A DNA stretch of 64,000 nucleotides from Astrocystis sublimbata (lineage: Eukaryota > Ascomycota > Sordariomycetes > Xylariales > Xylariaceae): positions 248,001-312,000 of the forward strand of contig JAJNNY010000002.1 in the NCBI GenBank assembly GCA_022453515.1, in the 5' to 3' direction. The notes beneath the pieces were generated by a model. That model saw only the letters and a list, made by a program, of their open reading frames with translations. It had not been told where the DNA came from and did no database searches. The position numbers and the translations under genes are program-made. Shown here one piece after another: positions 48,481-62,058 of this stretch; within the stretch, counting starts at the first letter, position 1; every line of letters starts with the position of its first letter.

Positions 48481-51400
48481 GATGAGTTATGTGGATCAGG
48501 CTTGATCTCAACGAGTATAGATGTCTTGGTTTTCTTTTTCTATTTTTTTTTTCCTTCTCGATCTGGCGGGGGAGACGAGACAAGCACAGCGAGAAGCTGA
48601 TGGCTGCTGAAATTGCGGATGGTGATAGGTAAAGTAGATAGCGACAGTTGGCAACGGCAACGACAACGACGAGGGGCACCGAGCCACGAGAGAGACTGAG
48701 GGAGAGAGAGAAGCTGCTCACACCTTCACACGTTTTCTAGACACTACACAGATTTTATGAAACACCAAGGCAAACAAAGAATTGCGCACGCACGAAACTT
48801 ATAGATTCATCCCATGGCGGGGGTGCCTCCGCCCTTCTCTGCCCTAAGCGCTGTACGTCATCCGGGTCAGCCGGGGGCGCCTGGCTTTTGGGTTTGGGGT
48901 TTTGGAATACTCGCTACCTCAGGCGTGTGTGGCATCGGCAGGGTCCAAGACTAAGCCATAGGACATCAATGTATGGCAGGGTTCTAGTAAGGGACGTGAG
49001 GGTCCCGAGACCTGCCGAGCTGCCAAAAAGCACTTGCCAGGCTGCCCGGCGGCAGGTTGACGTGTGTGCGCCACGACAATTGGCGGCCATTGTCCGATGG
49101 TGGAAGTGGACTCTGTGCGAGCTGGGGGCAGCGAGTCTGGCGTCTGGGGCGGCGATGAGAGGAACGGTTTGCGCGCGGCACCACGATCAGACGGGGCGGC
49201 GAGGGCGGGTTTGGATCGAATTGAGCCGATGCAGAGGCCATGATTGGCTGATGTCGGCCTATCTTCTTAGGTTGTTAGGTACCATGCTCCCTACAGCCTA
49301 CGGGGGCATGCACACTTAGATCCACTGGGGCCACTGGGGCCACTGGGGCCACTGCTACCTAGGTAAGTACCTATTCTTGGGCCGTCTTAAGCGTTTGCAG
49401 CCCTGGACATCGCCTAGCTCGCCTAGCTCCGCTAGCTGGCTGCTAGCTGGGCTTCGCAGCCAATAGCACACGCCGTAGCTGCGAGCGCTGGCAGTTGTCG
49501 ACGTAGATGGCGCGCGGGAAGGCCCTTCACATTCACACCGCCAGCCTCGACACTACCTGCTGAGCTGCCCAGGTGCATAGTACAGTAACCTACCTAGCAG
49601 GTCGGCTTGTGTCATCACTGGTCCCTTTTTTGTGGGAGAGCGTGTTCTGGACGTGTGCCCAGACCGAGCCCGGAGTCCAAGAAGAGAGGAGGGGAGCAGA
49701 ATCTGACGATGACCTCCTCATCGCCTTTTTCTTTCTTCTCTCTCTTTTCTATTCTCTCTAGCGCATCCATCCCAGCCCAGGTATTTGGTGTACGCGCAAC
49801 ACCTTACTAGCCACCCTGATGATCTGTAAATCCGATCGGCGCAACGCTCTTGCGAACACGTCCAGGACCCGGCTAGGTACTTATCCATGCATGCCCAAGT
49901 AAGACGGCGGGTAATGGGGTTTGCTCTGAAAAGAAGACAGACGCCCACCTTGCACCCAAGGATACAGGCGTAAGAAAGCGAGCGGTGAAATGCTATGTAC
50001 CTAGGTATATATTGCACACCTTTAGGTACTTAGGACCTGCACTCGCCGTTTCGAGAATATTCATTGTAATCAAGCTGTGACGCTTATCGTAACAATTGGC
50101 ACATCCTCCATGCCTGCTCGCCTGCCTACTTAGGTACCTTAGGTACTGTAAATAGGTAGCCTAGCCACCAGTCCCGACTCCCAGGGTTATCCCATCCTAG
50201 CATGATCGGCGTTGCGGCTTAAAAGTCTGTGACGCAAGTTGAACTCGCGCCTGATCTTTCACCACACCATTATGCATTCCCATCGGAAGATCGTGATAAT
50301 GCTTTTTTAACGTGGTATTGTCGTCGAGCCATGAGATCATATCCTCGCACACCTACTCACTAGTTCCATAAAAGTCGACACTGCCAAGTACTTAGTACCT
50401 AGCCTAACTCTAGTACTGTCATCCAAATCATACATGTCCATCAGGCTATTGGTCGCGCACGTTTAAGAGTAACATGGTGACTTGGCTTAGGTAATTGTCG
50501 ATTATGCAGTGCTATGCCCCGGGGCTAATTGGATTAGGTTGTCTTATCGCATTACCGCCCATAGGTACGAGCGAGCATCTTCCATGCTCGCTGCTCCCCA
50601 GTGTGCTTGTCAAGCACGAGTGTGGTTTACTAGATAATTGCAATCACGCTCTTCATGCCAGTCGCTGAGTAGAAGTCTCTAGAGGACTTGGTCTTGTAAT
50701 TTATGCAGGATATGCACGACCTTGAGTTCGTACCCCTTCGCTGTCTTGCCTTTGCTAACTATCCTTTTGCCTCGTCTTCAACCTCCAAAGTTGGTATGGA
50801 AAACTGAGTCACAACGACAAGTTACAACCGATCCGTCTCGAAAGAAAGCAGGAGAGGTAGAAATTGCGGGAAGAGGGACATGAGACCAAGAAGCAAATGG
50901 GCGGGGTTTACAGGTAATAGCTCACGGATGAATTAAACCACCAATGCCCAGACAAGGGAACTCGAATTGACTCCGGTTCGTACACCATCACAGCGCCGAG
51001 TTATTATGGGTTGGCCGAATGGACACACACTACTAACACTGCTGTCTGTCCCGTTCGTGAATCGGCATTGGTGGTTAGAGTCACTCTAACGCGACTCGCA
51101 ATTCATAAACATTCCCAGTACCTAGGCAATCTATGATCTTTGCTTCTCCTTGATCCTATTTACCGGGGTTATGGTATATATCTCGCATGCCACAAGCACC
51201 TACTTCTTTGGAGCCTTCATTGCACATACAACGCAATGATAAGATTGTGTAAATGTAGCACTAGTCGGTCTACAAGCTAGGCGTATCAGTGCGCGTGGGA
51301 AACCGTCGATGCAGGGAGCATTGCAAGCGAAGCCAGCAGGAAACTCAGAGCGATGATAAAATGTTACTTCGAAGTGTGGCAGATTTTGGACGCCAAGCTG

Positions 51401-52166
51401 TGTGTGAGGAGAGGCGTGTTCAGCACGAACCACTATTTGAATGTCGGGGACAATTACCTAGGTCTAAGGTCATCACCGGTGTAGTCTTGCGGTTGAAGTC
51501 ATATCCCCCTTATAGCACAAAAACTACCAACTACTTCACTAGAACTCTCAGCCTGGGTCGGGTTTGTCGCGGCGTTTCAGCTTCAGGACTTTGTACTTTT
51601 GCATTCGATTCCAGTGTTGCTGTGTAGGTATTGAACACCAGACGGAGGCTGAGTAAGGGCCTCTCACTTGAGGGCTGCCAATTTCACTTCCATTTATTTC
51701 GGCATTCCAAGCCCTATCTGCAACCGCGGCCATAGCGAGCAGTTTTATTTTTATTCAGATGACCTATGTGTAGCCATCAAAGCTTATTGGGACTTCTGTA
51801 AGCGGCGCGGGAAAATGTAGTTAACCGCAAAAGATGGACGACGCCCCTTCACGATGCGAGATGAGGGGACAAGTACAACCAAATGATGGGAAATCAAAAC
51901 ATGAAATTTCTTCCATACCAGAGTCGTACCTTCATCCTACCTACCATGGTTTATTCCTTCGTCTGATGAGTAATTAAAAAGCAGAGGTAAGGCGGACGGA
52001 CCCTTTCTCCCAGCGGAACTTCCTTCTCTAGGCATGCGACCCTCCCGACCCTCCCTAAATTGAGACACAACGTTGACGCACATTCAGGAAACACAGTTCC
52101 TAGATAATAATAAACTTATAGAAATCGGTGAAAAGAAATGCAAAAATTGGAGTCCAAACATATTTG
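48481..52166. other. Gene-free region of 3.7 kb
   Basis: No supported gene. The left part includes the promoter of the small membrane protein. A ten-base tandem repeat lies at 49322-49354, followed by many TAGGTAC/ACCTAGGT motifs between 49.3 and 50.4 kb. Short open frames near 48888-49319 and 51289-51627 have no domain features. Confidence 0.5.
49322..49354. repeat. Ten-base tandem repeat (CCACTGGGGC)
   Basis: Slightly more than three exact tandem copies of CCACTGGGGC in gene-free DNA. Confidence 0.9.
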
Positions 52167-52258
52167 TCCCTCGAGCCGGATTTGAACCGGCGACCTGTGG
52201 ATATACAAGTGTATCTAGCAATTACAGTCCATCGCTCTGCCAACTGAGCTATCAAGGG
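52167..52258 (-). tRNA. tRNA-Tyr (GTA) with 19-base intron
   Basis: Minus strand. Acceptor stem CCCTTGA pairs with TCGAGGG (one G-T pair), with discriminator A at 52167. The D arm is GCTC AGTTGGCA GAGC. The anticodon loop reads CTGTAA with anticodon GTA at 52225-52223. The T arm is GCCGG TTCAAAT CCGGC. An intron of about 19 bases (52221-52203) follows position 37, the canonical place, and fungal tRNA-Tyr genes usually have one. The mature length would be 73 bases before CCA. Position 27-43 is an A-C mismatch; all other stems pair. Confidence 0.93.
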
Positions 52259-55200
52259 CTTGTTGTCTGAATGTTGTTAGATGCGTCTTATATCAAATTA
52301 TCAAACCCAGTTCTGCATTCGCCGTAGGGACTGAATGGCTGCGTCCTAATGAACTTGGTGCAGCGTAGCGATTCAGCATTGATTATTTGTCAATCAATAA
52401 CATACGGTCTTTCGATAAGGTTTCATTATCATTGTCGGGCTTGTCGAAATGATCATGCTTTGCGTGATAGTGTTGGCGATATACGGTTGTTTAAAAAGCC
52501 CATATCTCGACATATCAGTTTTTAAAGGGGGTAGTTCTAGCCATTTGTTCTATGTTCGAGTTTTATTTTTAATCTAGTATCTCTTCTTTTAGCACCTACC
52601 AAGCCATTGCATTCGTGTCTATAAGGTAATCCGGTTGGTGTTTTAAAGTTTCGGCCGTGAGTAAGGCAACACTAATAGTTTTATCTGTCTCTCTCGGGAA
52701 AGGTCTTGCAACTATGATCTAAGATAATATACCAATATGAATTTGTTTTACGGACCGAAGTACCGGCTAATCAGTTAAGCTCCCCTTACCTTGGACCGTT
52801 TTCAAAAGAGTAGAATAACAGCTATCCTCTAAGACATAATAATAGCTCTTGTCATAGATGAGTCGAGATAGCCATAGACAGCGAAACGCAACGGCTTCCT
52901 CCAACACGCTTTTATATACATAAATTATATCGAGCCCCACGGCTTGAATGTGTCGCACTTGATGATCAGATGGTGTTATCATATTACAGTAACATGGTAT
53001 AGGGCGGAGCAGGATAAGCCTGCTACAATCGAATGAAGTGTGCCATTGATTAGAAGTTGAAGTTTCGCATTGTTATACTGTATCCTTGGTAAATTTTAGC
53101 TTGTGGACTTCACCTGATAATAAGGGGCCCCTATGGTACGAGAGCTCATATATATGGACTTGTGGTCAGAATCCATTATATGCTAAGTTGATGGAGCACA
53201 TCATCGGAAACATATCGACTTAATGCGATAGGTTCCAGACTGTAATCAAAGGCACTTCCAACACAGGTGGAGGTAGAAGTTGAGATTGAGGTCGAGTATT
53301 TTGGACAATACCATGGGTATCTCCTTAATGGGCAGGATATTAAAAGGTTGCCATCATAGACCTAAAGATGGGTAGTTAACACAACCTCTTATGAAGCCTA
53401 GCAGAGAGGGACCCTGATATTCATGAACTTGACAACTTAAATATGATAGAGTGACGCCAGATCTGATGTCAAATTACTCCCCTTCTGTGACTTTTGTCAA
53501 CACTTGGGCAGATTTAAATACCGCACGTACTTATCTACCCCCGATGAACCGCAAATTACCTAGACGATAATATGAAACGAATTCTAGAATGCCTTCAGAT
53601 CTCGCAATAACTTTGCCAGATACCACCCGCGCTCCAGAGGCTCTCTGATCCCGCCGAAAGATTCAAGTCAAAACAAAGCGATTCGGATGTCGTATTGCAT
53701 TAAAGGGGCTTCAACAAGCAAGCTGACCAAACTTATAATTGGAGATCAAACGAACCCTTCGTGCAACGACATATACTGAAGTTATCTACCATTATACATC
53801 AAAAGAAGTCACAAGTGTTGCAATTAAAATAAACTTGTTTTTTTTTTTTGAAACTTCAGGATAAGCGTAGCGCTGCGCATTATCAACTTCCAACCACAAC
53901 GAGGGGTACCCTAACTCATAGCGCCGATTATGGAAGTCGGGTCAAGGGTTTAATATGGGTGACGGCTGTGGCCAACTTCATGATATAAGCTCACGATGAG
54001 CCTTAGACAATCGTTGTGAATACTTAGACAATAGTTAAGCCCTGGAGCTGATGAAGAATAAGTCGACCATCACGATTCGCATGAAATAACGCAACAACAT
54101 TACGATGCAAGACAAATTTGGACACATCATATGAACTTTGCCTTATTAAATAATTGCGCCAACACCTTCCCAACGACGTGAGTAACCTCGAGTATAGATA
54201 GCTAGCTAGCAAAGGTTTGCGCACCTTGAGTGTCCTATTCTGATCAAGCTTTTTCCTTAGTATAGTTGACATTTCACAGCCTAAAGACAAAGTAAATACG
54301 ACCGCTAGCACTGCTGGCAGTAGATGGGATATTTTTATTTAGCTACAAATCGAACTTGACAATTATTAGAACGCCAATGGTGACTGCTGATTCTGTACTT
54401 TAGCAAAGCAGATTTGCAATCTTGTGCAACCAGATCGTTAGCTTTCACTTATCCATGCATCCATGATTCTTTAGATGCTGTATACTAGGATGATGTCATA
54501 TTTGTAATACCGAAGGCTAGTTCACATGGTACAATTGGATCATTACTGTGGCTCATTAGGACATGATGACTACCTAGCTCGCCTAGTAGTAGGTGGAGAA
54601 AAAAGACTACTGTATCAGGAGACGACTCTAATTCACAATCGATAAGACTGAAGGGCTCAGGTAGAGATTGCTACATAAGAGCTCTCTTATTGATTTAGTA
54701 CGCGATATACTAGTACCTCCGGTTATGTCTTTTATCACCTAGACTGTATTAAGACCTAACACTTGCCCCAGATTTGTCGGTATTTGAATGACGTTAAGCG
54801 ACCGATCACTAGGTAGGAGGCGAGGGAAATGTATGAGCCATGATACCCAGCCAAACCCCAGATGTGCGAACTAACGTGTGAAGCCAAGTCTGGGCAAACC
54901 AGGACAAGGTTTTATTGTGACGACAAGAATAACTACTTTATACCTCGCTCGCTCGGAAACAGGCGAGAAGGTGAGGCGGATCTCGGCGGATCAGTGGTAG
55001 ATGACTGGCGAGTACCCTGTTACAAAGCCTTGTCAAGGAAACACGCGCTATGCAACGCTATGAACACTTTCAGAGCCCAGCGTACAGGGGACTTTCTGAG
55101 AGAGGGTATCTGTTCGCGTGGGCATTCGGGGGGTAGCGTGTCAAGGATGTTTGACAAGGGCGAATTTATCCGGACACAAACCATACCGGTAGCAGTATAT

Positions 55201-56532
55201 GTTACGAACCCCCAGAACTAGGGCTTGGACAGTTTAGCGAACCAAATTCCTTGCGTGTATGGCGCTCTACTTACTGTAGGGTTCACGTTCACGCGAACTC
55301 GAAGGACTCACCCAGACAACCCACGGCCTCGGCAGGAGATAGTGTATCGAAGGACTCACGCTGACTATCAAACGCATTTGGTACATTCTCACTCGCTCTC
55401 TCAGCTATTGCAATATCAAATCGTCTTGTTGTAGTACACCCATTGAAAAGGAAGATAATACATAAGTAGAAAAGAAAGCAAACCATTCAGTAGATAGGTA
55501 TGGGTGACAGAGAAGGTTCACTCGGGATCTGAAGGCGCATATTCGCTAACTTCAAAAGTGCAGCTCGGGACTATCTATGGGTCGAGTCGCAGTCGATACA
55601 GTAAGGATCTTTTGCTACTAGTTCATATGGTGCGAGTTCGTAGTTCCCGAAGAGCAGTTCGTTAGAGGAATTGCTTGGCATGCTAACTAGTTAGTCAGCA
55701 GGGGCGAAGAGGTTCGTACAAATCATAAATAGGCGTGCTATTTCATCCGTACTAACATTAGGGACACTGTTACATCGCCTCTTGCTAAAACTTAGGTGAC
55801 ATTAGCCTTGCGGAGAGGCTTTTCCCGGTAGACTGGCACGATCTACACTTATCACATGTTGTTTGAACTGACCATACTGACGAACCGTATTCAAGGGGAA
55901 TAAGTTGATACGAGCAAGCTGGATATGCGGTTTTGCATAATCTGATCTGCTGGATGCATGTTTCATAGCTATAAAGAGAGCCACGATCATGTTTCTCAAT
56001 CGTACATAATAAGTTTCCTTTTTCGTTGGCCTGAAACTAAAATGCCTACAGTTTGATGCGCTCATCCCGACAATAGCACCTCAATTAAGCCAGCGGGGAG
56101 CGCTTGTAGATGTGCTCAATGCAGTTGTTTGCCAAAGGCCATATATTGATTCAATATATTGTTCTGCCCGAGTATGGGCCCAGGTGACCCTAGACTCAAG
56201 CTCATTGGCTTTATATTGGAAAACGGTTGGGGAAGTTTTGTCACCAGAAAGCTTAGAATAGAAATGCGTTGAATTTGAAGAGGGTATCGCTTTAGTCTCT
56301 GGGCTCATTTTGAGTAACCAGACTTCATGTGCCGATCAAAGTATCCACTATGTCCTTTCCCCCATAACGCCAGGCTGCAGAGTAAGTGTACATACAGTAT
56401 CCAAGAATTTTGTATTAAGTTTTAAGTTCGGTCATGGCCATGTCGTAACGTGAGGTCCCAAGATCGAGCCCATTCTCGACCTGACCCAGTCAGTACCCTT
56501 TGTAGCTTCTTTTGATGAACATGCTTTTTTCT
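52259..56532. other. AT-rich gene-free island
   Basis: About 4.3 kb, visibly richer in A and T than the rest of the window and without a supported gene. Frames are short and broken. One 119-codon frame (54862-55221) has no recognised domain. A run of T (about 53837-53850) and many TA-rich stretches occur. The look is that of old repeats degraded by RIP, next to the tRNA gene, but no transposase, reverse transcriptase or terminal repeat could be recognised. Confidence 0.5.
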
Positions 56533-57874
56533 TTATCTCGATCGTCGTATCTCGTGTCGACCCATATCTTCCATTTCGTAGCCCATGCTTTCGTTGTCAC
56601 TCTTGTCATGATAGCTTAATCGGACTTCTTGCGTTTGCATAATCTTGCCAGACTCGGCAGGGGCCTCAAGGATACTCTTGTCGCTGCCTGTATCACCGTC
56701 GCTTGGGTATTTGTTGCCGGTGATTGTCGTTATCACTCTGCTGGTGTGAAATGTCGAATCACCCTTCTTCGTCATGTTTGCCTTCGTCTGGCTTCGTGCT
56801 GTGCCCGCATCGATATGGCCTGAGGCGTACTTCTCGCCGCTGAAATACCGAGCGCCGGACGTCTTTATCTCTTTGATAAGGGCACGTAAAACAGGAATCG
56901 ATGCGGCGATGATGGTTGTATCTGCTTCTGCGACATACCATATAACAAGGGTTGTGCCTTGGGCTAAGGCAAGGATAAGCATGTGCATTACATATGATTC
57001 CGGACATTGAACTTACTCGAAAAGTTAGGCGAGGCAAGGGATGGGAGAAAGGCGGTTCTGATGACGGCAGTAATTCCAGCTCTACAATCCAGTTAGTGAG
57101 CGATCTTATGGCCGCCCAAGTTTTGCTGAAGCTTACATAGCACCGAAGCTCATAGCAATGGCCACACCAAGTTTCTCAGCCCGCTTCATATTTAGGTCTT
57201 TCACCAAAAACCATGGTATAATGGCAAACGCGAAATCGACAATGGCAGAGTAAGCTGTAGATATATTAACAGTCTGTTTCGAGAACAAATATGTAAAGAA
57301 GACATACCACCGCCGAATATCGCAAACTTGATGTAGGTCCAGAGGCTCCAGCAGGTGTCCGGTGGCAGCCACGAATAGATGGCCGGCGAGCACTTCAGGA
57401 ACGTAAATATGATTGTCAAGAAGTATACGATGTTGAGCGTGACAATCAGGAAAATGACAATGTGCTTCAGGCGGCCTTCGGTCACTCTGCTCAATGTGAA
57501 TCCGAACGATGTTTTACTGAGATCACTGCCGAGTGAGAAAAGAACGTTCTGAACACCTCCGTGAATCTGGAGTTGTCTTGAGGCAGCTGGACTGAGTACG
57601 GCATTCGGAGTAGCGAAACCGAGCATGATGCTGCTGGTGATAAAGCCGACGGCAGCAATAGTTGTGATCTATCTCGGTAGGTGTTTGGTTAGCAACAGGA
57701 GCAACGGACCTGATGCGTGTTTCGACTTACGAATGCCCCTATCAAGATGTAATCATCCCACCACAGACCTCGCCCACGACTGAGTTTGCAGTAGATTCGT
57801 AAAACAAGAAACACCGCCGCCAGGACGGTTAACGTCCAGTTGACGGCGTTCAGGACTACCCCAAAATACGACAT
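56533..57874 (-). CDS. Fungal rhodopsin-domain 7TM protein B (PTH11/SAT-like)
   Basis: Five exons on the minus strand: 57874-57731, 57668-57308, 57254-57137, 57081-57017 and 56963-56533, giving 372 aa. Exon 1 ends in LWWDDYILIGAF, the family's WDD motif. Exon 2 starts ITTIAAVGFITSSIM and holds the middle helices (IVIFLIVTLNIVYFLTIIF), KCSPAIYSWLPPDTCW and KFAIFGG. Exon 3 gives AYSAIVDFAFAIIPWFLV and KRAEKLGVAIAMSFGA. Exon 4 is ITAVIRTAFLPSLASPNFS. Exon 5 supplies the last helix region (VIWYVAEADTTIIAASIPVL) and a long polar tail. The F-to-IW spacing typical of the family supports the TAG acceptor chosen for exon 5. It is a distant relative of protein A at 30963-32275. Seven membrane helices are expected; ligand and signalling partner unknown. 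Confidence 0.88.
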
Positions 57875-60800
57875 AATGTCTCCGATCGATCGTCCTCGTG
57901 AGATTTGTATCCGAGTTCAGCTGTTCATTGGAGTGGCTTCCAGGTCAACGAGATCTCTGGCACAGAATGGAAGATCTTGAACAATGGTTAGTATATGTAT
58001 AAACCCGCTACGGATCGAACCCAGTCCTCCACAGGGGGATTCGGGAAATATATTACGGTCCCCATTCCACGCTAAGGATTTTGTCCCTGTGTGTACTTAT
58101 TGCAAACATCGGTACTACTACCATATACTAGTGTGTAGTAGAACCAAGAGTTCTAGTCCACTGCGCGTGCTGGGGGTTGACACTCGCTTGCTGGGATATG
58201 CGTCCTCGCACCCAACGGGACTAAAGGACCGACTATTGCGAGTATCATAGCGTGCATTGTAAGGAAACCACCCTCAAGGGTTTTCGCTCGCTTCAAGATC
58301 GTGCAGATGGCCCACCAACACACGGATTAGCTGCGTATGGATACCACTTCTTCACCAGCTAGACCCCGTATTTGCCCGTGCCTGGCGAGCCTGGCATGAA
58401 ACTTACACCATGTTCAACCAGACTGTGACCTGCTGGATAACGTCTCCGTCACTCGGTTAGCATTGTGTGAATGTGTATCGTAGCACGACAACGTGATCAT
58501 GCAACAGGGCACCTCATCACTGCGCGGTAGCTTGCCGGGAGTTAAACCAACAGGTATCATTGCTCATTCAGAAGGCTTAGTCATTTGAAGCGTATGCATA
58601 CAAGCCGCAGATATTGACATTGCCTGTTACCTACCTACCTACCTACCTATCTACATACACAACAGCAGCCTGCCAAACTGCCCAGGTATGCATGTACATG
58701 GTGGCATCCGAGTTACGCAGTATGTGTAAATATCTTTGTGTAGGAGCCAAGCACTCCAAGGCCCGTAAGAGATAATCAAACTAAGTGGAGGTTTGACCGA
58801 ACATGAAAGTGCGGGACGAATGATTTAGTCTGCTCGTAAGTACTGTCTGTACTCGTAGTCTGAACTACAGTAGGCTGCCGAGTGCTAATTGGGGAGCTAA
58901 ACGGATCAGCCGAAGCTTTCCAAATACGCCACTCGTCTCTTTCCCCAGGCGGGTAAGATGGTCGAAAGCCAAGTCCCCTAGTATTGCCGATCCTTGCTCC
59001 ATGGAAAACAAGCAAGCCCTCGATGTGGAAGGCAGGCGACGAGGGTGCGACCCCATCCTCGCCCATCCTCGCCCATCTCGAGTCTCGTCATCCAATCGTT
59101 CTGCAATCGAACTCGCCGGGAACTTCCACGCTACTGCTACCCTAAGTCAAGTAACGCACGCAGTAAATCTTTTGCCGCTCCGGGAACGCTTCCGCGAGAC
59201 CCCGAAGGCCTGACTACCTGAGCGACACCGCGCTGCCGAGGCTGTACTATGCTATGACCTGATGTTCATATGAAAGAGTGTACATTGCTCTGCACAGGGA
59301 TGTGGGGGCAATGGATCTAGTATGGGACGGGAAGGTCATGACAACTGGGCAGTCCTGAACCTAGGGATGTTGGACTGTCGACAGTGAGACCGTTACCGTG
59401 GCAGCTCCGATTAGGTCTTTAGAACGAACTATACCACGCGAATGATAATGGCTTCACAATTGTTCAGAGTGCACAGCGTACCGTTATAGTTTAGTGGCGT
59501 GGAAGGGTTGCCAAAATGAGATGAGGTTCGCTTCGACAGAGTTTTGGCATCAATCGATGGGATTAGTCAACACTGGAACATGACGAGCCGAAGACCGGGA
59601 AAAGAGCGCTGGAGACACTGATAGTTCGACAAACCCTACAGATACAGGAGGCAGTAATACGATGAGGCGAGGGAGAGTGTAAACCATCGTGATTGTTACA
59701 GGTTACATGACAATGTTGCATTAAGGGTCCGTGCCAGGGTTGGCGATGCCTTTGAGTCTCATTGATTGTGGCATTCTGCTTATTGAACACCAACAACATA
59801 TCATGAGTCTAGAAGTCGAGATCCATTTACTGAGACGAGTGAGTTCTGGCAAGATAAGGCAAGTTATCCTGCACCTCGGCTCTGGTCAGCATGAGCAGAA
59901 CACATGAGGATGAGGTAACATGCAAATGCATGGTCCTACTATGTAGCATCACCAGATCCGCATGATGGGCCACGAGGCCGCCACAACCTTGCATGGCGAG
60001 CATTGAGGAAAACTTTCTAAGGCACCACATGCGAGACAGGTTCTACTGTCGTGTTTGCCGTCTTATGTAGGTTAATGTTTTCTGCTATTTTCAAGTAGCT
60101 ATTAACCCGAGGTGGGAGGATTATCTAGTAGGTAGTTGTTACGAGAGTCATGATATGCCTCCCGCGAAATAGCGGAATGCGTAATATACATGTAAAGCTG
60201 GAAGTGGGACTGCCCCTGAGCCACTGCGTCTATCTTAGTGCAGAAGATCGTAACCACCAGGTAACCAACCATGAGTGCGTGGGTCGTCGGCGTTTAGTAC
60301 ACTGTATTTAGATCTTTACTTAGATATTTTTCTCTTTTGAGGTACCAACCTCGCCCGCTCACATGATTGAAACCCCACGATGCCCTCCATCTCTACAACT
60401 GCGCCGTGTTAGGCAACATTCGTGTCAATCCGGAATGTGCAACCGGATCTTGCTCCAATCTATGCAGACCTGTCTGTCTGATCATGATGTTGACCGACGT
60501 GCATGTGCAGCGCAGTAACTACACGTGTAATGGCACGTTTTTCCATGTCTTAGAAGCACACGTGTAGGTATATATCAGCGCTTCCTGCATGCGTTACGAC
60601 ACTGCTGCCTTCAGCCCCATCCGAGCCATCATCGGCGCCGAGTCCCACCCGGCAAACTCGGGATGCGCCATTGCCATCTGTGATCTTGGGGGCTCGGATG
60701 GGTGAAAAGCAAGAAAGCCAGGTACAGTAGCGAGTAGCTAGGTAGTACGGGTGGTCGAAGCTCAAAGCTCAAACCTCGCACTTGTGGGGTGGCCGGCCAC

Positions 60801-62058
60801 TTAATAAAGGGATTCCTTACTGTAGGCAGTCAACGATGTTATCGAGATTTCCAAGCGCCGTTCTGCGCTCAAGCCAACAGCTGGTGCTTTCTATCCCATC
60901 CGAGCATCCATCTCCATCTCTATCTCTATCGCCCCCCCGAGCCCCCCTTGACCCCCTTTGACGTGCATGGCTGATGAGTTGAACCAAAAGTAGATCACTT
61001 CTGCATGTACGCAAATCCACATCCGTTCTCTTGGTACTGCCCTCTAGATCTATTTGCTGATCTCAAACACTACCTATGCACATCGTCTTCTGGTTCGGTT
61101 CTGGTGCCGTGGATAACGAGATGGATAGGTGCCGACATACAGTGCAGCTCACCGAAAGTCATTGGCTGCAGTGGATGGGCCCTCAATATATTGGAACGCA
61201 AGTCACCTCTCATATGGGGGTCTTCATTGTTTACCACCCCGAGCCACCGTACTCTGATTGGCTCAACCGAACATGTCGATGTAAAGCGGGTTATTTCGAC
61301 GGCGTTGAAAAAGTTTTGCATTGATTGTAATCCTCCTCCCGTACAGCTGATATTAAACCACGATGCCGAATCGACTCCTGCATACCCATTACATATAGTT
61401 ACCGAAGATGGGCCCGACGGCGCGAGCCTCCAACCTTATTCCGTCACCATCTCGCGCCCGATTGGGTCGAGTGCTTGCTAGCTGTGTCAATCCGTATTTG
61501 CTGCTGCGCCGGCGGGAAGCTAGCCAGTCTTGATTCCTCACCATCTGCGTACTCGTACATAGCTTATCTGCAGACCGACCACTCGGGTTGTCGGGTTGCG
61601 GTACATCCAACCTTGCCTAGCATGAGTCGACGACGGAATTCGCAAATGCCCCAGAATGTGTGTGCCGAGTGTGCATGCTCACATGCACAACTTCACCATA
61701 CCCAGCGAGCGACTGCACGTTGCTGCACTTTGCACCTGCTCTTGAGCTTTAGAATAAGCTAGACTGTCGGCAGAAGGCATCGGTAGATACACTAGCCAGC
61801 ATCTAGTGCCGCCTTGGCCGTGGTTCAGATGCATATCTAGACGCTTCTGCGTGGTGCTACGTAGTAATGGAGTGGGGTATTGGGTGTACATGATAATATA
61901 GGTATACCTATTCGAGTAATTCTGAAGCTATGCGTAGAGATACTGGCGGTGGACTGGATACCTGGTAACATTCATACAGAGAGAGGTCACTTGCAGCTCC
62001 GAACTACGATGAGAACGTATGTTTTCTCAGTATCTGAGTTGCCGTAGGCAAGAAAGGC
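57875..62058. other. Gene-free region of 4.2 kb
   Basis: No supported gene. It contains a TACC repeat (58628-58649), pyrimidine runs near 60905-60960, and short open frames (for example 61005-61481 on the plus strand) that overlap others in all frames and show no domain. Confidence 0.5.
58628..58649. repeat. TACC tetranucleotide repeat
   Basis: Five to six tandem TACC units, part of the TACC/GGTA motif family that recurs in gene-free parts of this window. Confidence 0.88.

Noticed and set aside
54862..55240. A 119-codon frame followed by a G-run (GGGGGGTAG) and TGTCAAGG/TGTTACGAAC starts, resembling a polypurine tract before a retrotransposon LTR.
   Set aside because: No integrase, reverse transcriptase or chromodomain upstream, no second LTR copy and no target-site duplication seen.
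30963..57874. Idea that the two 7TM genes encode light-driven microbial (retinal) opsins.
   Set aside because: The WDD motif, cysteine pattern and exon layout belong to the fungal rhodopsin-domain (PTH11/SAT-like) family, and no retinal-lysine signature helix was found.
58005..58060. Sequence resembling a tRNA T arm (GGATCGAACCC).
   Set aside because: No matching acceptor stem, D arm or anticodon arm at the right spacing on either strand.
61005..61481. Plus-strand frame of 158 codons.
   Set aside because: Low-complexity junctions, overlapping frames on both strands and no recognised domain.
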